10,590 nt of DNA from positions 1 through 10,590 of the forward strand of contig CAJQQJ010000207.1 in NCBI GenBank assembly GCA_905480445.1, given 5' to 3'. The notes under the pieces are model-generated. The model did not search any database, was not told the DNA's origin, and saw only the letters and a list, made by a program, of their open reading frames with translations. Positions 1 to 6,617 of the stretch are shown here, one piece after another. The position numbers were made by a program, and so were the translations under genes. Each line of letters opens with the position of its first letter. Position 1 is the first letter of the stretch. Source of the stretch: an uncultured Alphaproteobacteria bacterium. Lineage in GTDB: Bacteria; Pseudomonadota; Alphaproteobacteria; UBA7985; CAJQQZ01.

Positions 1-896
1 AAAGTGCCAAGCATCATTAACCAATGGTCGCTGCCAATAGCAGATTTGTCGAAATGAGCCATGATATCCTTACGACCAACAATCGCAGCTAGTGGGAAAC
101 CGCCACCGATCACTTTGCCCAATGTACAAAGATCAGGTGTGACACCATAGGTTTCTTGAGCCCCTCCGTATGAAAAACGAAACCCAGTGACGACTTCATC
201 AAAGATTAGGACAATACCGTACTTGTCACACTCAGCCCGCACGGCGGCTAAGTAACCCGGTTCCGGTGGTATGATCCGTTGAAGCGGCTCAATGATTAGC
301 CCGGCAATTTGATGGCCTTGTTCGGCCAGTAGGCTGCGTAAGAAGTCCAAATCATTAAAGGGAGCAATCAGCATTTCATCGCGGACAGATTCTGGAATAC
401 CTGCGCTGTCTGGAATCGCTTGCGGAAAGTTGGACATCTTAGTAGGGGCAAGACTCATTTGAGCCTCAGCAGACATGCCGTGGTATCCGCCTTCGAATTT
501 CAAAATTTTGTCGCGTCCAGTAAAAGCACGAGCCAGGCGCATCGCGTACATATCTGCTTCGCCGCCCGTAGACAGAAATCGCAAGTGCTCGGCACAAGGA
601 ACAGCCGTGATGATGTCTTCCGCCAGTTCAATGCCTGCCGCGTTGTTGGCAAAAAAGGTCATGCCTTTGGACAGCTGTTCTAACACAGCTTCCAACACTT
701 CTGGATGACCGTGACCCAATAGCATCGGGCCTGAACCAATCAGATAGTCGACATACTCTTTGCCGTCTTCGTCCCAAACACGGCTGCCTTCACCGTTACG
801 GATAACAACGTTGGGATCAAAATTACCAAACCCACCAGCAGGCATTGCAGCCTTTGCACGATCAATCCATTCTGCCTGTGTACTAAGCTTCTTCAT
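1..896 (-). CDS. Class III PLP aminotransferase, GSA-aminomutase-like (3' end outside window)
   Basis: This gene is read leftward from the ATG at 896 and stays open through base 1, giving 298 codons of an expected 420-450. It is therefore cut by the window edge, not broken. The protein starts MKKLSTQAEW and carries the glycine-rich substrate segment GSGPMLLGHGHPEV and the motif FDEVVTGFR, whose Asp233 should contact the PLP pyridine nitrogen. In LGKVIGGGFPLAA, Lys261 should form the Schiff base. These are hallmarks of fold-type I, class III aminotransferases of the glutamate-1-semialdehyde aminomutase-like branch. A true hemL role is unlikely, because the gene is last in a catabolic operon. 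It begins 12 bases after the enolase-superfamily gene and has a purine-rich GAGAG ribosome site just upstream. By inference it transaminates an amino acid or aldehyde intermediate of the pathway. Family is near certain; substrate is unknown. Confidence 0.9.
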   Translation of the reverse strand, partial: MKKLSTQAEWIDRAKAAMPAGGFGNFDPNVVIRNGEGSRVWDEDGKEYVDYLIGSGPMLLGHGHPEVLEAVLEQLSKGMTFFANNAAGIELAEDIITAVPCAEHLRFLSTGGEADMYAMRLARAFTGRDKILKFEGGYHGMSAEAQMSLAPTKMSNFPQAIPDSAGIPESVRDEMLIAPFNDLDFLRSLLAEQGHQIAGLIIEPLQRIIPPEPGYLAAVRAECDKYGIVLIFDEVVTGFRFSYGGAQETYGVTPDLCTLGKVIGGGFPLAAIVGRKDIMAHFDKSAIGSDHWLMMLGT

Positions 897-908
897 TAGA
901 CTCTCTTA

Positions 909-2018
909 CTAAAATCCATAAACGGCGACGGGATCTCCAAGAATAGACCTGTCAGGGGAGACGCCAAGCCCTGGCGTGGAGGGCGGTGTAGCAAATCCAG
1001 CTTCGTTACGCGCACCCATGTTTGGCACGGGGTCAACGCTTAGATGATAATGACACAACCATGATGCCAACCTGTTTGCTTCGGGTGTTGAGGCAGCCAG
1101 ATGGATAGCGGCGGTATCCGCCAAAGCCGAGCCACCTAAATCTTCGATATGCATTTGCCAACCAATTGACACGCCAAAGTCGCGAATTTGTTTTGCTCGC
1201 GTTAAGCCACCAACACGATTGGGTTTCACTTTTACGCCTTCGCAAGCCCCAATTTTCCAGGCTTCTAAATGATCGCCAAATGTGTGCATACATTCATCCA
1301 GCATGATTGGGTTTTGTACGCGCTTAGTGACGTGTGCACATTGGTCAAGCGTTTCGCAGGGTTGTTCCACCCAATCACGTGCGTCGACAGAGTTTAATAC
1401 CTGGATCGCTGTGCTTGGTGTCCAAGCGCGGTTTACATCAAAGGTAACATTTTCATGGGCTGGCAAGGCATCTGAGATAGCTTCTATGCGAGCAATGTCT
1501 GTGGCTGGATCAACCCCACCAATTTTTGCCGAATGAGTTCGGTAGCCTTTTTGTGAGGCCCGCCGGATTAACCTGATCATCTCGTCGGGAGTACCCGTGG
1601 AAATCGATGAGTTAACAGCAACGGGTGTGGCTTCTGCACCACCCATCATTTGCCAAAGTGGCATAGAGCTGCTTTGCCCGGAGATATCCCAACAAGCCAT
1701 GTCTAATGGAGACTTCACATAAGGGTGGCCGGGCAATGTTACATCCATCAAGCTGTTTATATGCTCCAGCGATCTTGGGTCTTGACCAATTAGGACGGGG
1801 GCTAAAATCTCTAATCCAGCCCTGATACCTGGACCATGTGCAGGCAGATAGGTGTGCCCCCAAGGACAGCCTTCGCCCCAACCAACCAGCCCTTCGTCGG
1901 TATGAATTTCAACAAAGGTGCTGTCTAGCTGTTCGAATTTTAGACGACCGCCGGAAAGGTAGTAGGGTTCCGTCAGCGGCATGTCTAATTGGTAAACTTT
2001 GACGCCTGTAATCTTCAT
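909..2018 (-). CDS. Enolase-superfamily (MLE subgroup) enzyme, cis-3-hydroxy-L-proline dehydratase / betaine epimerase-like
   Basis: This 369-residue protein has normal length for the mandelate racemase/muconate lactonizing enzyme family. It has an N-terminal capping domain (about 1-125) and a C-terminal barrel. The visible metal ligands are Asp194 (FDVNRAW), Glu218 (VEQPC) and Asp241 (MLDEC). Candidate acid/base lysines are Lys165 (HSAKIGG) and Lys265 (VKPNRVGGL). The first lysine of the usual KxK pair is Ser163. As I recall them, hydroxyproline-betaine 2-epimerase (HpbD) and cis-3-hydroxy-L-proline dehydratase share this arrangement, and the N-terminal 'LSGGRLKFEQLDST' stretch looks most like the dehydratase group. 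Expected chemistry is alpha-proton abstraction from a proline analogue, leading to epimerisation or water loss. The ATG overlaps the stop of the upstream mini-ORF (ATGA), and its own ribosome site is weak, so translational coupling is likely. Family is certain; the exact reaction is a moderate-confidence guess. Confidence 0.9.
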   Translation of the reverse strand: MKITGVKVYQLDMPLTEPYYLSGGRLKFEQLDSTFVEIHTDEGLVGWGEGCPWGHTYLPAHGPGIRAGLEILAPVLIGQDPRSLEHINSLMDVTLPGHPYVKSPLDMACWDISGQSSSMPLWQMMGGAEATPVAVNSSISTGTPDEMIRLIRRASQKGYRTHSAKIGGVDPATDIARIEAISDALPAHENVTFDVNRAWTPSTAIQVLNSVDARDWVEQPCETLDQCAHVTKRVQNPIMLDECMHTFGDHLEAWKIGACEGVKVKPNRVGGLTRAKQIRDFGVSIGWQMHIEDLGGSALADTAAIHLAASTPEANRLASWLCHYHLSVDPVPNMGARNEAGFATPPSTPGLGVSPDRSILGDPVAVYGF

Positions 2019-2110
2019 GAGAACACCGCAAAATTGCCGCGGACTTTTTCTTCATTAAGGGCAATTAGGACCAATGTTGGAGCACCCGCTGTGCTTGCGA
2101 AATTGCTCAT
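2015..2110 (-). CDS. 31-codon mini-ORF bridging two operon genes by ATGA overlaps
   Basis: An ATG at 2110-2108 overlaps the TGA of the flavoprotein gene as ATGA. The frame runs 31 codons and ends in a TGA at 2017-2015, which overlaps the ATG of the enolase-superfamily gene, again as ATGA. The peptide begins MSNFASTAGAPTLVLIALNEE, is mildly hydrophobic in its middle and matches nothing I recognise. It fills the only sizeable gap in this operon (88 bases between the large genes). A weak GGA lies about seven bases before its ATG. The ORF could encode a small protein, could carry ribosomes from one large gene to the next, or could be the remnant of a longer gene. Chance is possible, since a 30-codon open frame is not rare. 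The two exact stop/start junctions are what make it notable. Confidence 0.45.
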   Translation of the reverse strand: MSNFASTAGAPTLVLIALNEEKVRGNFAVFS

Positions 2111-4563
2111 GCGTCTGTCCGTGGTAAATGGCCTGCCGGATCGTAGACCGCTTCGGCCAGGATGCGCCCTTTGCGCGGTTTACCAGCAACAATCACTTCG
2201 ATTTCGGTGCCAGGGACTGCAGCGTGGGGCTTTACATAAGCGAATGCCAGGACTTTCCCATAGGTATGCGAAAAGGCGACAGATGACGTTGAACCAACAA
2301 CTTCACCATTTACAACAATGGCTTCTCCGCCATGACCGTCTTCAATGCCATCGGATTCAAACTCCAAATAGGCGCATATCCAGGGCAGCTTTCCTGCTTC
2401 AGCTTGTTTCAAGCTTTCGCGCGTAGCTTCTACGCCTACATATTCTTTATCTACCTTAGCAAACCGCATGACATCAGCTTCTGGCAATGTAACCTCATTG
2501 TTTAGTTCACCTGCGCCTTTAAAGGCTTTTTCCATTCGGAGAGTGTTCATTGCAAAGGAACCATAATCTGTAATGCCGTGCGCTTCACCTGCCGTCCACA
2601 AAGCGTCATAAACAGCTAAGGCGTTTTCGCGAGGAATATGGAATTCCCAACCAAGTTCACCAGAATATGACATGCGAAAAGCCCAAAGGTCATGGCCAGC
2701 AACCTTGATCTTTTGCGCGGTCAACCATCGGAAGTTGGCATTGTCCAAGGGGGCATCAGTGCATTGCGCTAGAACTTTCCGGGCGTTAGGTCCATTCAGG
2801 GTGAGTGCAGCCCAATCGTCAGAAAGTTTCGTTACTTCAACTGCCTCGCCATTTTGGTTGAACGCCAAATGATCCAACAACCTCTGTTCGAAGAATGCTG
2901 CACAGACGAGGTAAAAGGCGTCATCGGCCAGCTTAACAATTGTTGTTTCTAGCTCTATCCGGCCGCGGCGGTTCATCACATGTGTTAGAGCAATACCACC
3001 TACTTTTTGAGGCAATTTGTTTGCAACTAAGCGATCCAAGTAACTTTCGGCATCCGGTCCAGATATTTTGACTTTTGCGAAAGCCGAGATATCCATGATC
3101 CCACAAGTTTCACGTACCGCTTTGCACTCTAGGCCGATCATTTCCTGTACTTCATTACGACGGAATGAATAGTAATCGCGTTGTTCTACATCGCCGCGCG
3201 CGAACCATCGGGGGCGTTCGTGCCCATAAACTTCCTCATAAACTGCCCCTTTTTGTTTAAGACGCTCATACATCGGCGAAGGTTTGATTGGGCGACCTTC
3301 CAACCGATTGAAATGCGGAAAGGGTATTTCGTGACGCAGACAGTAATCTTCCTTGGCTTTGGTGACTTGCCATTCTTTGACAGCATAGGCTCCAAACCTT
3401 CGGGGATCGTAATCACGCATTGAGATATCAGATGAGCCATGGATCATCCACTTGGCAAGTTCTCTGGTTAGGCCGGGGCCCCAGCCAATGCCAATCTGCG
3501 TCCCACAACAACACCAATAGTTTGTTACACCAGGGGCAGGGCCGACCATTGGATTGCCATCGGGTGGATGTGAAATGGCGCCGTGGACAACGCGTGAAAT
3601 GCCGAGGTCAGCAAAAATCGGCATTCGATCCAGGGCGTTTTCTAGGTACGGCATTACCCGATCATAATCCGCTTCAAATAATTCATTCTCGGCTTCCCAT
3701 GGGCACTCATCCAGCCAAATAGCGTTCGGGTTCTCTTTCTCGTAAATTCCAATCAGGCCTTTCTTTTGCTCCATTCGGATATAGCCAGAGACCAGTTTGT
3801 CATCTCGCACAACGGGAAGCTCGGTATCCAGATCCTGAAATTCCGGCACTGGATCTGTTACGAAATAGTGATGGGTCATAGATGTCATCGGCAATTGGAG
3901 ACCGGACCATTCACCCATTTGGCGGGCATAGGTACCGCCAGCATTGACGACATGCTCGCAGGTGATTGTACCTTGTTCAGTTTCGACAACCCATTCACCG
4001 TTCTTGGACTGTGTAATGTTTGTTGCACGACAGCGGCGAATGATTTTGACACCTTTTTGGCGCGCGCCCGCTGCCATAGCCATTGTAACATTTGAAGGGT
4101 CGACGTGTCCGTCATCCGGTGTATAGAGCGCACCCAAGACACCGTCTAAGTTATAGTAGGGGTGTTTGGTGATTATGAAAGCCGGGTCAACCAGCTCTAT
4201 ATTGAAGCCCAGTGAACGACCTACAGATAGGGTGTGATGCAACCAATCCATTTCGTCTTGGGTATAGGCCAAGCGAAAGGAGCCGCATCCGTGCCAAGTC
4301 ACCGCTTGCCCTGCCTCCTTTTCCAACTCACCCGAATAGAGTTTGATGTTGTAATCGACCATTTTCCCCAAGCCAAAAGAGCTTGTTGAATGTGTGATCT
4401 GCCCGGCCGCATGCCAAGTGGAGCCCGATGTCAACTCGGCCTTTTCTAAGAGAACCACATCGGTCCAACCCTCGTGGGCTAGATGATAGGCTAAACCGCA
4501 CCCCATTACACCGCCGCCCACAATGACGACTTTTGCTTGGGATGGCAGATTGGAGTGTGACAT
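2107..4563 (-). CDS. FAD/tetrahydrofolate-dependent N-demethylating dehydrogenase (dimethylglycine/sarcosine dehydrogenase family)
   Basis: The 818-residue protein has the full-length layout of this family. A DAO-type FAD domain occupies about 10-375, with dinucleotide motif GGGVMG at 16-21 and a ribose-binding Glu40. A linker follows (about 380-460), then a GcvT-like aminomethyl-folate domain (about 465-700, with YSGELGWEFHIP at 633-644) and a GcvT C-terminal barrel. His51 in SGSTWHAAG sits where dimethylglycine and sarcosine dehydrogenases bind FAD covalently. By family knowledge it oxidises an N-methyl group of a tertiary or secondary amine and transfers the one-carbon unit to tetrahydrofolate. 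Here the substrate is probably the product of the Rieske enzyme. The start is supported by AGGGA (4571-4575 on the plus strand), seven bases from the ATG. It is the first gene of the leftward operon. There is no signal peptide, so it is cytoplasmic. Confidence 0.93.
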   Translation of the reverse strand: MSHSNLPSQAKVVIVGGGVMGCGLAYHLAHEGWTDVVLLEKAELTSGSTWHAAGQITHSTSSFGLGKMVDYNIKLYSGELEKEAGQAVTWHGCGSFRLAYTQDEMDWLHHTLSVGRSLGFNIELVDPAFIITKHPYYNLDGVLGALYTPDDGHVDPSNVTMAMAAGARQKGVKIIRRCRATNITQSKNGEWVVETEQGTITCEHVVNAGGTYARQMGEWSGLQLPMTSMTHHYFVTDPVPEFQDLDTELPVVRDDKLVSGYIRMEQKKGLIGIYEKENPNAIWLDECPWEAENELFEADYDRVMPYLENALDRMPIFADLGISRVVHGAISHPPDGNPMVGPAPGVTNYWCCCGTQIGIGWGPGLTRELAKWMIHGSSDISMRDYDPRRFGAYAVKEWQVTKAKEDYCLRHEIPFPHFNRLEGRPIKPSPMYERLKQKGAVYEEVYGHERPRWFARGDVEQRDYYSFRRNEVQEMIGLECKAVRETCGIMDISAFAKVKISGPDAESYLDRLVANKLPQKVGGIALTHVMNRRGRIELETTIVKLADDAFYLVCAAFFEQRLLDHLAFNQNGEAVEVTKLSDDWAALTLNGPNARKVLAQCTDAPLDNANFRWLTAQKIKVAGHDLWAFRMSYSGELGWEFHIPRENALAVYDALWTAGEAHGITDYGSFAMNTLRMEKAFKGAGELNNEVTLPEADVMRFAKVDKEYVGVEATRESLKQAEAGKLPWICAYLEFESDGIEDGHGGEAIVVNGEVVGSTSSVAFSHTYGKVLAFAYVKPHAAVPGTEIEVIVAGKPRKGRILAEAVYDPAGHLPRTDA

Positions 4564-4614
4564 CGAGATTTCCCTAGGACGGCTGAGATTGAGCGACTGA
4601 ACTTTCTACTAGAC

Positions 4615-4644
4615 AGGTTATTCGTTCATATGTACCAATGTCAA
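4615..4644 (-). promoter_or_regulatory. Probable sigma-70 promoter of the leftward operon
   Basis: On the minus strand a perfect TTGACA (plus 4639-4644) is followed after 18 bases by TAACCT (plus 4615-4620), a -10 box that keeps the most conserved T, A and final T. Transcription would start near 4608, leaving a leader of about 45 bases before the flavoprotein ATG at 4563. The -35 box lies between the two arms of the inverted repeat at 4631-4658 and inside the first codons of the divergent regulator gene. It was found by eye; there is no transcript evidence. Confidence 0.45.
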
Positions 4645-4658
4645 TCATGAATGGTACA
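4631..4658. promoter_or_regulatory. Inverted repeat, candidate operator for the RpiR-type regulator
   Basis: Perfect 7-base arms TGTACCA (4631-4637) and TGGTACA (4652-4658) are separated by 14 bases, so the arms are centred 21 bases apart, two turns of B-DNA. The same segment also reads as a near direct repeat: GTACCAATGTC at 4632-4642 and GTACAAATGTC at 4654-4664, 10 of 11 identical, 22 bases apart. The element spans the -35 box of the leftward promoter and the start codon of the regulator gene. Bound protein would be expected to interfere with leftward initiation and with its own gene. Operator function is an inference from position and symmetry. Confidence 0.5.
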
Positions 4659-5531
4659 AATGTCTCAAGCGCGATTTTTGAACGGTTAACCGATGAGCTC
4701 GAAGCTTTAACGCCGGAGGCAAGAAAAGTTGCGACCTATGTTTTGGAAAACCCTCAAGATGTGGGCGTTTCAACGGTGCGCGAAATTGCTGAGGCAGCTC
4801 AGGTTAAGCCGAACTCAGTGGTGCGCATGGCTCGGCAAGTTGGCTTTGATGGGTATGAAGACTTTCGCGAGCCGTTTCGTGAAGAAATCCGGCGCGGTAA
4901 TGTTTCCTTTCCTGATCGGGTGCGCTGGTTGCAGTCTATCAGAGCAAACGGCGAGTTAGGCGGCCTTTATGCTGATATGGTTGGCGCTATGCTGTCCAAT
5001 ATTGAAGAGACCTTTGGCAGGATTAGTGAGGCTGATTTGAAAGCCGCCGCCGAAGACATTTGGGCCGCGCGCCAGGTGTTCACACTTGGGGTCGGGGTTA
5101 ACAATGCAAATGCGCAAAATTTCACCTACTTGGCCTCAACGGGCATGTCACAGTTTCATTTCGTTCCGAAAGCCGGATCCACAGCGCTCGACGACTTAGC
5201 CTGGGCCAATGAAAAAGATGTGCTCATAGCCATCACTTGCAAACCTTATCGCACCGAAGTGGTCGAGGCAGTCAAAATTGCTCGTGAGCAAGGAGTGAAG
5301 ATTATTGGCATCTCTGATAGCCCGGCATCCCCAATTATTGTTGGGTCAGATCATGGCTTTGTTGTTGCCGTTGATACACCACAGTTTTTCCCATCATCTC
5401 TCACTACTTTATCACTGCTTGAAACACTTTTGAGCTTTGTGATCGCATCGGCATCCTCTGAAATACCTGGCAGGGTCGAGCGGTTCCACGCGAGACGTCA
5501 TCAACTCGGGATGTATGAGGATAGCGAATGA
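4638..5531 (+). CDS. RpiR/MurR-family transcriptional regulator (HTH + SIS domain)
   Basis: This 297-residue regulator has an N-terminal RpiR helix-turn-helix domain (about 12-85, recognition segment STVREIAEAAQVKPNSVV at 45-62). A C-terminal SIS domain follows (about 135-270). RpiR proteins usually sense phosphosugars through Ser/Thr-rich loops. Here the first loop reads GVGVNNANAQ (151-160) and the second ITCKPYRTE (199-207), without the usual serine/glycine pattern, so a different ligand is likely. The start is uncertain: ATG at 4638 or 4647 would both fit, both lie in the inverted repeat, and neither has a good ribosome site (the nearest AGG is about 20 bases upstream of 4638). The stop overlaps the Rieske gene's ATG (ATGA), placing the two in one operon. 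It is the probable local controller of both divergent operons. Confidence 0.93.
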   Translation: MSIMNGTNVSSAIFERLTDELEALTPEARKVATYVLENPQDVGVSTVREIAEAAQVKPNSVVRMARQVGFDGYEDFREPFREEIRRGNVSFPDRVRWLQSIRANGELGGLYADMVGAMLSNIEETFGRISEADLKAAAEDIWAARQVFTLGVGVNNANAQNFTYLASTGMSQFHFVPKAGSTALDDLAWANEKDVLIAITCKPYRTEVVEAVKIAREQGVKIIGISDSPASPIIVGSDHGFVVAVDTPQFFPSSLTTLSLLETLLSFVIASASSEIPGRVERFHARRHQLGMYEDSE

Positions 5532-6613
5532 CCGAAACTGTAATCCACTCGCTTGATGCCCGCTATTATACGGACCCTGAAATCTTCAAGATAGAGCAAA
5601 AGGGACTTTTGGCGCGTACTTGGCAGTTTGCTGGCCATGGCTCACAATTGGAAAAGGCAGGCGATTTTTTTGCCTTTGCGATGGCTGGTGAAAGCCTGTT
5701 TTGCATCAAAGGGCGCGATGATGTCATTCGAACCTTTTATAACGTTTGTCAGCACCGCGCGCATCAATTGGTTAGCGGACAAGGAACCACGAGCGTGGTT
5801 GTTTGCCCCTACCATTCCTGGACATACGAGTTAACGGGTGGATTGCGTGCTGGTCCAAATATCAAGGCAGTGGACGGCTTTGATAAATCCAAGATTTGTC
5901 TGACCGAAGTGCGCACTGAAGTTTTCTTGGGCTTTGTGTTTGTAAACTTAGACAATGATGCGAAACCAATGGATGAGTGGTTTCCAAATGCGCGTCAGGA
6001 ACTGGAAGACTGGGTTCCACATTTTGAAACCTTGAAGCCTCTGGAATGGGTTGAGGTGTCCGAGAAATGTAACTGGAAGGTCAGCGTAGAAAACTATTCT
6101 GAATGTTACCATTGCAGTTTGAACCATCCAACATTTGCGACTGGTGTTGTGAAGCCCGAGACTTACGATATCCAGCCTCAGGGCTACTGTCTGCGCCACA
6201 CAACTGAATGCCAAAGCTTGGATGATATGACTTACGATATTTACTCTGGCTTTGATCACTATGACCAGTATTCCAGCTGGTTCCTTTGGCCAATGTTCAG
6301 CTTTCAGGTTTATCCCGGTAACGTTCTAAATACCTATCATTGGCGAGCGGTTGATGCTGATCACGTAGTCCTCTATCGTGGTTGGTACTCAGTTGGCGGA
6401 GGAGAGGATTCAGTTGCTCGTCACTTAGCCGTTCAGGACCGTGATACAACTGTGGAAGAGGATATCCATTTGGTGGAAAGCGTACAACGTGGGTTGAAAT
6501 CTCGCGGCTATGTACCTGGTCCGTTAGTGCTTGATCCCAGGTGCGGTGTGAATTCTGAACATTCTATAATGCATTTGCAAAAGTGGATGCGCGAAGCTGT
6601 TGATGGAGACTAG
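5528..6613 (+). CDS. Rieske non-heme iron oxygenase alpha subunit, quaternary-ammonium demethylase type
   Basis: The 361-residue protein has a Rieske [2Fe-2S] domain with Cys74-x-His76 and Cys93-x2-His96. A catalytic domain follows, with iron ligands His195 and His200 in ENYSECYHCSLNH and probably Asp312 in VEEDIHLVE. The usual bridging aspartate between the two metal centres is replaced by Glu192. That feature is known in carnitine oxygenase CntA and is shared by the choline/betaine-type branch, and it argues against an aromatic-ring dioxygenase. Expected reaction: O2-dependent hydroxylation of an N-methyl (or adjacent C-N) group on a quaternary amine, releasing formaldehyde. It needs an electron-donating reductase, and none is encoded in this window. 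The start overlaps the regulator's stop by four bases. Together with the flavoprotein it would give sequential N-demethylation. Family is certain, substrate inferred. Confidence 0.93.
   Translation: MTETVIHSLDARYYTDPEIFKIEQKGLLARTWQFAGHGSQLEKAGDFFAFAMAGESLFCIKGRDDVIRTFYNVCQHRAHQLVSGQGTTSVVVCPYHSWTYELTGGLRAGPNIKAVDGFDKSKICLTEVRTEVFLGFVFVNLDNDAKPMDEWFPNARQELEDWVPHFETLKPLEWVEVSEKCNWKVSVENYSECYHCSLNHPTFATGVVKPETYDIQPQGYCLRHTTECQSLDDMTYDIYSGFDHYDQYSSWFLWPMFSFQVYPGNVLNTYHWRAVDADHVVLYRGWYSVGGGEDSVARHLAVQDRDTTVEEDIHLVESVQRGLKSRGYVPGPLVLDPRCGVNSEHSIMHLQKWMREAVDGD
6605..6608 (+). promoter_or_regulatory. Ribosome binding site (GGAG) that favours the start at 6618
   Basis: GGAG lies nine bases before the ATG at 6618, inside the last codons of the Rieske gene. 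The frame is open further upstream, with possible starts TTG at 6600 and ATG at 6603, but neither has a purine-rich site at a sensible distance. ATG 6624 would be 15 bases from the GGAG. The start at 6618 is therefore preferred. Confidence 0.6.
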
Positions 6614-6617
6614 CAAA

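Noticed and set aside
1989..2426. A 145-codon plus-strand open frame across the junction of the flavoprotein and enolase genes.
   Set aside because: It lies antisense to two strongly supported genes, its protein is arginine/glutamine/leucine-rich without motifs, and it has no ribosome site.
3181..4126. Several plus- and minus-strand open frames of 60-109 codons inside the flavoprotein gene.
   Set aside because: All are alternative-frame shadows of a continuous 818-codon gene with clear family motifs.
4589..4615. TTGAGC and TAGACA, 16 bases apart, as a promoter for the RpiR gene.
   Set aside because: The -10 box lacks the final T and the spacing is short. The regulator's promoter must lie in this gap, but this pair is too weak to list.
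5653..5677. An AAAGGCA...TGCCTTT stem around a run of seven T, resembling a terminator or slippage site.
   Set aside because: It lies inside the Rieske gene, the T-run is in the loop and not after the stem, and the reading frame is intact through it.
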